A stretch of 64,000 bases of DNA from Methylobacterium durans (lineage in GTDB: Bacteria > Pseudomonadota > Alphaproteobacteria > Rhizobiales > Beijerinckiaceae). A program made the position numbers and the translations under genes. Of the stretch, positions 1-6,715 are shown one piece after another (positions within the stretch are counted from its first letter, which is position 1; each line of letters begins with the position of its first letter). The stretch spans positions 2,763,501-2,827,500 of the forward strand of contig NZ_CP029550.1 of assembly GCF_003173715.1 (NCBI RefSeq), given 5' to 3'. The notes beneath the pieces are model-generated. The model ran no database searches and was not told where the DNA came from. It saw only the letters and a list, made by a program, of their open reading frames with translations.

Positions 1-86
1 CCGCCTCCTGAAACGGCCGCGCGATTCGCATCCGCCGGCCCGCACCCCTATATCCCGTCCGACGCTGACCTCCCGACCGGCCGCCG

Positions 87-509
87 ATGCTTGCCCCCCT
101 GCCGACCATCATCGAGAATTTCGAGTTCATGGACGAGTGGGAGGACCGCTACGCCTACGTGATCGAACTCGGCCGCGAGATGCCGCGGCTGCCGCCCGAG
201 CGCTGCACGGAGGAGAACCGGGTCCACGGCTGCGAGAGCCAGGTCTGGCTCGAATCGCGGCTCGACGAATCCGGTGGCAAGCCGATCCTCACCCTTGAGG
301 GCGAGAGCGATTCGAGCATCACCCGCGGGCTCGTCGCCCTGATGATCGCGATCTACGCCGGCAAGAGCCCCGAGGAGATCGCCGCGACCGACGGCCTCGA
401 CGTCTTCCGCCAGCTCGATTTCTCGAACCACATCACCTCGAAGCGGGCCGGCGGCCTGCGCGCCATGAACGAGCGCATCCAGCGGGAAGCCCACAAGCTC
501 AGCGCCTGA
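87..509 (+). CDS. sufE: SufE family Fe-S cluster assembly protein
   Basis: A 140-residue protein matching SufE in length and layout. SufE accepts persulfide sulfur from the cysteine desulfurase SufS and passes it to the SufBCD scaffold in the cytoplasm. The sequence shows the family hallmark VHGCESQVW at about residues 47-55; the Cys there is the sulfur-accepting residue in known SufE proteins. The usual SRAGGLRAM-like segment near the C-terminus is present as KRAGGLRAM. The ATG is preceded by only weak purine-rich sequence. No suf operon partner is visible, so it stands alone here, which is common for alphaproteobacterial sufE. The family assignment is secure; the partner desulfurase is not in the window. 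Confidence 0.93.
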   Translation: MLAPLPTIIENFEFMDEWEDRYAYVIELGREMPRLPPERCTEENRVHGCESQVWLESRLDESGGKPILTLEGESDSSITRGLVALMIAIYAGKSPEEIAATDGLDVFRQLDFSNHITSKRAGGLRAMNERIQREAHKLSA

Positions 510-529
510 GGCCCAGGGTCCGGCCCCCG

Positions 530-799
530 CTATTTCGGCCCGCAGCCGATGCAGATGCCCTTCTGGATCCGGTCGTCCTCCTTCTGCTGCGGCGTCCGCT
601 CCGTCCGGTCGCCCGAGGTCGTGCCGCCGGCCGCCGCGCCCGGCGGCTTGGTGCGGCCGACCGAGGAGGTGTTGGGCGCCGTGACCGTCGAGGCCGGGCC
701 GCCGCCGGTCCCGGTCTCGGCCGGGGCCTGAGCAGCGGCGGGCAGGACCGACAGGGCGGCGAGCGTCAGGCCGGCGGCGAGGTGGCGTATCGCGGACAT
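530..799 (-). CDS. Small secreted protein with C-terminal CxxC, function unknown
   Basis: An 89-residue protein that I do not recognise. Residues 1-23 form a clear Sec signal peptide with cleavage expected after AAAQA. The mature part is Gly/Thr/Pro-rich and low in complexity. It ends in a short charged stretch, DDRIQKGICIGCGPK, whose Cys-x-x-Cys lies five residues from the end. That arrangement could bind metal or be redox-active in the periplasm, which is inference only. Its stop lies 20 bases from the sufE stop, so the genes are convergent. It starts about 50 bases past the 3' end of the carboxypeptidase gene on the same strand and may be co-transcribed with it. Confidence 0.62.
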   Translation of the reverse strand: MSAIRHLAAGLTLAALSVLPAAAQAPAETGTGGGPASTVTAPNTSSVGRTKPPGAAAGGTTSGDRTERTPQQKEDDRIQKGICIGCGPK

Positions 800-849
800 C
801 GTGGTTCTCCTTCCCCGCCCCAACGCCGCAATGCGGCTCAGGTTCGCCC

Positions 850-2345
850 TCACGGCGTACCGAGGTAGCGCGCCTCCAGGTGCCGCCTGAACGAAGAGGT
901 CCCGAGCGGCGCGCCGGTCGCCTCCTCCAGGATGGCGTCGGTGTCGAGGAGGCTCCCCCGTCCGTGCACCGTCGCCCGCAGCCAGGTCCGCAGCGGCGTG
1001 AAGTCGCCGCGCCCGAGGGCGGGCAAGAGGTCGGGCTCCGCGTCTTCCGCCGCCCGGAACAGCTGGGCCGCCGCCATCGCGCCGAGGGTGTAGGTCGGGA
1101 AGTAGCCCCAGCTTCCGCCCGGCCAGTGGATGTCCTGCAGGCAGCCGAGCCGGTCGTTCGGCACGTGGAGGCCCAGGAGGTCGCGCATCCCGTCGTTGAA
1201 GGCACCCGGCAGGTCCGCCACCGCGAGGTCTCCCGCGATCATCGCGGTCTCCAAGCCGTAGCGGAGCAGGATGTGGGCGGGGTAGGTCATCTCGTCGGCG
1301 TCGACCCGGATGAAGCCCGGCTCCACCCGCGTGTGCAGCCGGTAGAGGTTCTCCGCGTCGAAGGCCGGCCCCGTCCGCCCGAAGGTCTCCCGCAGCAGCG
1401 GCGCGAGCCAGGCGGTGAAGGGGCGCGAGCGGCAGGCCTGCATCTCGACGATGAGCGACTGGCTCTCGTGCAGGCTCATGCCGCGGGCCTCCCCGACCGG
1501 CTGGCTCCGCCACGCCGCCGGCCGGCCCTGCTCGTAGAGGGCGTGCCCCGTCTCGTGCAGCACGCCGAGGAGCGCGCGGGTGACGTCCTCCGCGTCGTAG
1601 CGGGTGGTGATGCGCACGTCGTCCGTGGCGCCGCCGCAGAACGGGTGCAGGCTGACGTCGAGCCGCCCGCGGGCGAAATCGAACCCGACGGCCCCCATCA
1701 GGGCGAGGCCGACCTGCCGCTGCAAGTCGACCGGGAACGGCCCCTCGAGGGGGAGCGGCGCCGGCTCCGCCGCCTGCCGCGCCCGCGCCTGCCCGACGAG
1801 GCCGGGCAGGAAATCCCGCAGCTCCGCGAAGAGCGGGTCGATCCGGGCCTGGCGCATGCCGGGGTCGTAGGCGTCGAGGAGCGCGTCGTAAGGCGTGAGG
1901 CCGAGGCGCTCGCCCTTCGCCCGGCCGATGTCCCGCTGCAGGCGCAGCACCTCGCTGAGCGCGGGCGCGAGCAGCGGGAAATCCGCATCCTGGCGCGCCT
2001 GCCGCCAGATCATCTCGGAGCGCGAGACCGCCCGCGAATTCGCCTCGACGAGGTCGCGCGGCACGGAGGCGGCGTGGAGGTGGGCTCGGCGCATCTCGCG
2101 CAGATTCGCCCGCTGCCAGGGGTCGAGGCCCGCGCCCTCGTCCTCGGCCCCCGCCAGGAGGTCGGCGGTCTCGGGCCCGTCAGGATGTCGTGGGCTAGGC
2201 CCTTCAGGACGGCGAGCTGGTCGGCGCGGCCCTCGGCGGCGCCGTCCGGCATCAGGGTCTGCGCGTCCCAGCCGAGGATCCCGGAGGCGTCGCCGAGGGC
2301 GTGAAGCCGGGCGAAGCGGCGTTCCAGGGCGAGGTAGGCCTGCAT
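850..2345 (-). CDS. M32 metallocarboxypeptidase, frame broken once
   Basis: A thermostable-carboxypeptidase-1 (peptidase M32) homologue of about 498 residues, normal for the family. These cytoplasmic zinc enzymes remove C-terminal residues from peptides. The N-terminal part starts MQAYLALERRFARLHALG from the ATG at 2345. The larger C-terminal part, with the zinc motif HETGH (about residue 263) and the M32 signatures HPFCGG and DVRITTRY, lies in another frame. The two frames meet at 2173-2178, where one extra G or C in the gggccc run would restore ILTGPETADLL. The rest of the gene is well preserved, so a sequencing deletion is likelier than decay. If the break is real, only about 55 correct residues would be made. 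Confidence 0.85.
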
Positions 2346-2763
2346 GCTGTCTCCTGTGCTGAACCCGGTTCCCGGCCGGGGTCTCCGGGAGCGGCGGGAT
2401 CGTGCCCCACCGCGCGCCCGTCAGGGTTACGCCGCCTCCAGGACCGTGGGTAGAGCGGGGCCGGGCGCCGTCGCCGATTTCGCGGACCATCGGCCGGGCT
2501 TGGCGGGGCGGCCTCAGAAACGGCGCTTTGCGCGGCGACATCTTGAACAGGCGCCGCGTTCCGCCGGATCGACCAACGAGACGGCGGCGGCGCGCCCGGC
2601 GCGACTGTTGTGCGCGCGCATCGCGTCGGATCAATCTCCGGAGACACTGCGTGGTCGGCCTCCTGCCGCGCGGACCTTCGGTGCCGATCCTGTATTCCTG
2701 CCGCGTTCTCCCCGCTCATCCGGCATCCGCCAGGCTGCGACAGGTCTCGAAACCTCCGATCCC
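2346..2763. other. Divergent intergenic region without a gene
   Basis: About 420 bases between the divergent carboxypeptidase and radical SAM genes. Open frames cross it, but none shows homology or codon character that I can support. It should carry promoters for both directions; no convincing -35/-10 pair was recognised. Confidence 0.5.
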
Positions 2764-4137
2764 ATGCCCGGACCCGATCTTCCCGCGCGGCGCGTCGCCC
2801 TCGTCTGCCTGACCCCACGTCCGGACGCACAGGAACTCGGATCCTTGCGCCTTCCGAGCTTCGGAATCCGGCGCATCCAGGCCGCGCTCCTGAGCGACCC
2901 CGATCTCGCCGACGCGCAGGTCGCCCTGATCGACCGCCGGGAGGACGACGTCGCGGGCTACGTCGAGGAGATCCTGGCCTTCGCGCCCGATCTCGTCGGC
3001 TTCTCGGTCTACGTCTGGTCGGCCCCGACCCTGATCGCGGTGGCGCGCGGCCTGCGCGCGCGCCGTCCCGCCCTCGCCATCGTGTTCGGCGGTCCCTCCG
3101 CCCGCTCGGCCTTCTTCGATCTCGACCCCTACCGCCCGGCGCACGCCTATCTCGACGCCCTCTGCGAGGGCGACGGCGAGGAGATCATCCGGGACATCGC
3201 CAAGCTGCCGGCCTTCTCCCGCGCCGCCTGGGAGAGCGTGCGCGGCCTGACCCTGCCGACCGAGGCAGGCTGGATCCGCACGCCGCCGCGTCCGCAGATC
3301 GCCGCCCTCGACCGGATCGCCTCGCCCTACGCGCACGGTCTGATGCCGCAGGGCGGCGTCGCGTATCTCGAGACGTTCCGCGGCTGCCCGCTCTCCTGCC
3401 GCTTCTGCGAATGGGGCTCGAAGGAGAACACCAAGGCGGCCTTCTCGGCCGACTACATCGCGGCCGAGCTCGACGCCTTCCGCCAACACGAGGCGCCGGC
3501 CGTGTTCCTGCTCGACGCGGGCCTCAACCTGAACATGGGCGCCTTCCGCAACCTGCGGCTCGCCAACCAGCGCTCCGGCTTCCTGAAGGAGGCGCTGTTC
3601 TGGGCCGAGATCTACCCCTCGGTCGTGCGCGACGAGCACCTCGCCTTCATCGAGGAGATCGGCACCGCCTATCTGGGCGTCGGCATGCAGTCGATGGATC
3701 CGGCGGTGCTGCGGCTGCACGACCGCCCCTCGGATTCGCCGCGCTTCGAGGCGGCGGTGCGGGCACTCGCCCGCGTCACCAACATCGAGTTGCAGATCAT
3801 CGCCGTCCTGCCCGGCGACACGCCGGAGGGCTTCCGCCGGACCCTCGATTACGCCCTGTCCCTGCCCGCCAGCGTGCGGGTCTACCACTGCCTCGTCCTG
3901 CCCGACGCCCTGCTGACCCGCAGCCGGCCGGAATGGAGCATCGATTTCGATCCCGTCACCCTCACCATGCGCTCCTGCGCGGGCTGGAGCGAGGAGGCGG
4001 TGGCGCAGGTTCGCGCCGAGCTGCGGGGGCGGGCTCTCGCGGCCGGCGGCAAGGCCGGCGAATTCTGGTGGTCCTTCCCGCGGCAGGAGGAGCGCCCGAG
4101 CCTGCACCGGTCGTGGCGGCAGGCCGCGGCGCGATGA
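2764..4137 (+). CDS. B12-binding-domain radical SAM protein, first of a tandem pair
   Basis: A 457-residue protein. Residues ~10-125 resemble a Rossmann-type cobalamin-binding domain, with FAPDLVGFSVYVWS and VFGGPSAR, although the classical DxHxxG cobalamin motif is not visible. The radical SAM core follows with CPLSCRFCEWG, giving the CxxxCxxC cluster site near residues 207-214, then GVGMQSMD and VLPGDTPEGF, which fit later TIM-barrel strands. The chosen ATG directly precedes the conserved domain start; an open frame extends upstream without family-like sequence. Its stop overlaps the start of the next gene (ATGA), so the pair is translationally coupled. The reaction and substrate are unknown. 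Confidence 0.85.
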   Translation: MPGPDLPARRVALVCLTPRPDAQELGSLRLPSFGIRRIQAALLSDPDLADAQVALIDRREDDVAGYVEEILAFAPDLVGFSVYVWSAPTLIAVARGLRARRPALAIVFGGPSARSAFFDLDPYRPAHAYLDALCEGDGEEIIRDIAKLPAFSRAAWESVRGLTLPTEAGWIRTPPRPQIAALDRIASPYAHGLMPQGGVAYLETFRGCPLSCRFCEWGSKENTKAAFSADYIAAELDAFRQHEAPAVFLLDAGLNLNMGAFRNLRLANQRSGFLKEALFWAEIYPSVVRDEHLAFIEEIGTAYLGVGMQSMDPAVLRLHDRPSDSPRFEAAVRALARVTNIELQIIAVLPGDTPEGFRRTLDYALSLPASVRVYHCLVLPDALLTRSRPEWSIDFDPVTLTMRSCAGWSEEAVAQVRAELRGRALAAGGKAGEFWWSFPRQEERPSLHRSWRQAAAR

Positions 4138-5447
4138 GCGCGCTCCGCACCGGCCGGCGCGTCGCGCTCGTCGCGCAGTATCCGGAGCGCGATCCGGCGA
4201 TGCCGAGCTTCGTGCCGAATCTCGGCCTGCGCATGGTCGAGGCCTCGATCCGCGCAGCGGGATTTCCCGATCTCGCCTGCCGGACCTGGGACCTCGCGGG
4301 GGGCGATGCGGGCACGGTCGCCCGCGAGATCCTGGCCTTCGATCCCGACATCGTCGGCTTCTCGGCCTATCTCTGGTCGCTGCCCTTCCTCTGCCGGGTG
4401 GCAGCGCTGATCAAGCAGGACGATCCGGGGCGCCTCGTCGTGTTCGGCGGGCCCTCCGCGCGCCCGGTGATGTTCGCCAAGCCGCCCTTCTCGGGGTACC
4501 AGGAGGATATCGACGTCCTCGTCATCAACGAGGGCGAGGAGACCTTCCGGGAGATCGTCTCGCTGACGGAGCGCAGGCCGTCCGCCCTCGGCGCCCTGCG
4601 CGGCGTCGCCGTCAAGGAGGAGCAGGGCTGGCGCGAGACGCCCGCCCGCCCGCTCGCCGACCTCGACAGCCTCGCCTCGCCCTACGCCCTCGACCTCGTC
4701 CAGCACGGCGGGCTCGGCGTGCTGCAGACCTACCGGGGCTGCCCCTTCACCTGCTCGTTCTGCGAGTGGGGCACGATGGAATCGCCCAAGCGCGTGCGCG
4801 CGGTCGACCACCTCGACCGGGAATTGCAGGCGATCGCCCGCCACGACGTCTATGCGGCGCTCCTCGTCGATGCCGGGCTCAACCTCAACCGGAACGCCTT
4901 CCTCAACCTCAAGCGCGCCGCTGAGGAGAGCGGCTTCTTCGAGAGGCACGGCCTGATCTGCGAGGTCTATCCGGCGGCGGTGCGCCAGGAGCACCTGGAT
5001 TTCCTCGGCTCGGTCAGCAACGCCTACGTGGGCATCGGCCTGCAGAGCTTCGACAACGCGGTGCTGGCGCATGTCGACCGCACCTATGACGAGCGGCGCT
5101 TCGACGAGACCTTCGGCAAGCTCGACGCCGTGGCGAGCCTCGCCGTCGAGATCATCCTCGGCCTGCCCGGCGACAATCCCGAGACCTTCCGGCGCAATTT
5201 CGAGCGCGCCCGCCGGCTCCCCTGCGCGCTGCGCGTCTATCACTGCGTGGTGCTGCCCTCCGGCCTGATGGTGCGCTCGCCCCCCGAGCACCGGCTCGAT
5301 TACGACCCGGTCACCCTCAAGATGATCTCCTGCACCGGCTGGAGCGAGGCAGCGCTGCAGGCCGAGTGCCGGTTCCTGACGCGGCAGGCCACGCTCGGCG
5401 GCGGCCGGACCGGCGAGTTCTTCTGGACCTTCCCGCCGCCCCGTTGA
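4134..5447 (+). CDS. B12-binding-domain radical SAM protein, second of a tandem pair
   Basis: A 437-residue paralogue of the preceding gene, collinear over its whole length. It shows FDPDIVGFSAYLWS and VFGGPSARPVMF in the N-terminal domain, CPFTCSFCEWG as the 4Fe-4S/SAM site, and shared segments LLVDAGLNLN, YHCVVLPSGL and GEFFWTFP. The shared CEWG after the cluster cysteines and the common C-terminal GWSE...GEF(W/F)W block mark a distinct subfamily. The gene starts within the ATGA overlap, so both proteins are probably made in similar amounts and may act together, perhaps as a heterodimer or in sequential steps. It is followed closely by the convergent threonine aldolase gene. Function unknown. 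Confidence 0.85.
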   Translation: MSALRTGRRVALVAQYPERDPAMPSFVPNLGLRMVEASIRAAGFPDLACRTWDLAGGDAGTVAREILAFDPDIVGFSAYLWSLPFLCRVAALIKQDDPGRLVVFGGPSARPVMFAKPPFSGYQEDIDVLVINEGEETFREIVSLTERRPSALGALRGVAVKEEQGWRETPARPLADLDSLASPYALDLVQHGGLGVLQTYRGCPFTCSFCEWGTMESPKRVRAVDHLDRELQAIARHDVYAALLVDAGLNLNRNAFLNLKRAAEESGFFERHGLICEVYPAAVRQEHLDFLGSVSNAYVGIGLQSFDNAVLAHVDRTYDERRFDETFGKLDAVASLAVEIILGLPGDNPETFRRNFERARRLPCALRVYHCVVLPSGLMVRSPPEHRLDYDPVTLKMISCTGWSEAALQAECRFLTRQATLGGGRTGEFFWTFPPPR

Positions 5448-5466
5448 CCAGATTCGCCGGCGGATC

Positions 5467-6513
5467 CTATCGCCGCTCGGCGAAGCCCTGCGCCACGGCG
5501 CGGATCACCTCGGCCGCCCGCTCCGCGCCCGGCCGGTCGACGTCGAGATGTGTGGTCACGCGGATCTGGAAGGCGCCGATCGCCCGCACCCGCACGTCCT
5601 CGGCGAGGCAGCGCTCCGCGAAGGCCGCCGCCGTGACGCCAAGCCCCTCGACCGAGAAGACCAGGATGTTCGATTGACCCGCCGTCGGGTCGAAGGCGAG
5701 CCCCGGCAGGTCCCGGACCGCCTCGTGGATGAGGCGCAGGTTCGCGTTGTCGGCGGCGAGTTGCTCGATGTGGTGATCGAGGGCGTAGAGCCCGGCCGCC
5801 GCGATCACGCCCGACTGGCGCATGGCGCCGCCGAGCCGGTACTTCCAGCGCCACGCCTCCACCACGAAGTCCTTCGTGCCGCAGAGCACCGCGCCGACCG
5901 GGCAGCCGAGGCCCTTGCTGAGGTCGAGCCAGACGCTGTCGAACCCCTTCGCGTACTCGGCCGCCGGGATGCCGGTGGCGACGACGGCGTTGAGCAGGCG
6001 CGCCCCGTCGATATGGGCCTTCAGGCCCCGGGCATGGGCGATGTCGCGGATGCGGCGCATGTCGGCGAGGTCCCAGACCGAGCCGCCGCTGAAGCTCGTG
6101 GTCTGCTCCACCGAGACCAGGGCCGAACGCGGCGCCGTGCGGGCGGGCGTGCGGATCGCCGCCTCGAACTGCTCCGGCGTGTAGATGCCGGCGGGCGTGC
6201 GCAGCGCCGCCACCGAGACGCCGCCGATCGCCGCCGAACCCGCAGCCTCCGTGTTGTAGATGTGGGACTGGTCGTCGACGATGATCTCGTCGCCGGCCCG
6301 CGTCTGCACCAGGATCGCCACGAGGTTGCACATCGTGCCCGACGGCATGAAGACCCCGTCCTCCTGTCCGAGGAGCGCGGCCACCCGCTCGCACAGGGCC
6401 CGCGTCGTCGGGTCGGAATCCGACTGCTCGTCGCCGACCACGGCGCGGGCCATCGCCTCGCGCATGCCGGGGGTCGGTCGCGTCTGGGTGTCGCTGTAGA
6501 GATCGATCGTCAC
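5467..6513 (-). CDS. ltaE: Threonine aldolase family PLP enzyme
   Basis: A 348-residue fold-type I PLP enzyme of the threonine aldolase/beta-eliminating lyase family. It would cleave L-threonine or allo-threonine to glycine and acetaldehyde in the cytoplasm. The N-terminus carries the family start (LYSDTQTRPT), followed by MPSGTMCNL, HIDGARLLNA and WLDLSKGLGCPVG, where Lys200 is the expected PLP-binding lysine. Length is normal. It diverges from the FAD/Fe-S oxidase gene across a 200-base region that holds a FadR-type palindrome, so the two may share control. Exact stereospecificity and substrate range cannot be read from the sequence. Confidence 0.88.
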   Translation of the reverse strand: MTIDLYSDTQTRPTPGMREAMARAVVGDEQSDSDPTTRALCERVAALLGQEDGVFMPSGTMCNLVAILVQTRAGDEIIVDDQSHIYNTEAAGSAAIGGVSVAALRTPAGIYTPEQFEAAIRTPARTAPRSALVSVEQTTSFSGGSVWDLADMRRIRDIAHARGLKAHIDGARLLNAVVATGIPAAEYAKGFDSVWLDLSKGLGCPVGAVLCGTKDFVVEAWRWKYRLGGAMRQSGVIAAAGLYALDHHIEQLAADNANLRLIHEAVRDLPGLAFDPTAGQSNILVFSVEGLGVTAAAFAERCLAEDVRVRAIGAFQIRVTTHLDVDRPGAERAAEVIRAVAQGFAERR

Positions 6514-6627
6514 GGGGCTACACTCGTGGTGGCTGTCATCCGATATGCGGTCCCCCGCGCGAGCGGGCGGGCCGACGTCCTAACAAGCGGGCGGCCTGAT
6601 GCCCAGGGTCGCGACGGCGGCTTTAAC

Positions 6628-6659
6628 CGAATTGAATTTTGTATTACAAATTCAATTCG
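6628..6659. promoter_or_regulatory. Near-perfect palindrome, likely GntR/FadR-type operator
   Basis: Two 12-base arms, CGAATTGAATTT and AAATTCAATTCG, flank an 8-base centre. The core TTGTATTACAA (6639-6649) fits the TNGTNNNACNA pattern known for FadR-subfamily GntR operators. It is AT-rich in a very GC-rich setting and lies between the divergent ltaE and oxidase genes. The GntR gene at 9725 is the obvious candidate binder. Confidence 0.7.
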
Positions 6660-6715
6660 AGGCAACAAGCCCGCCGGCGTCAGGATCCGGTCCGGCGGGC
6701 ACACGGGAGGATGGG

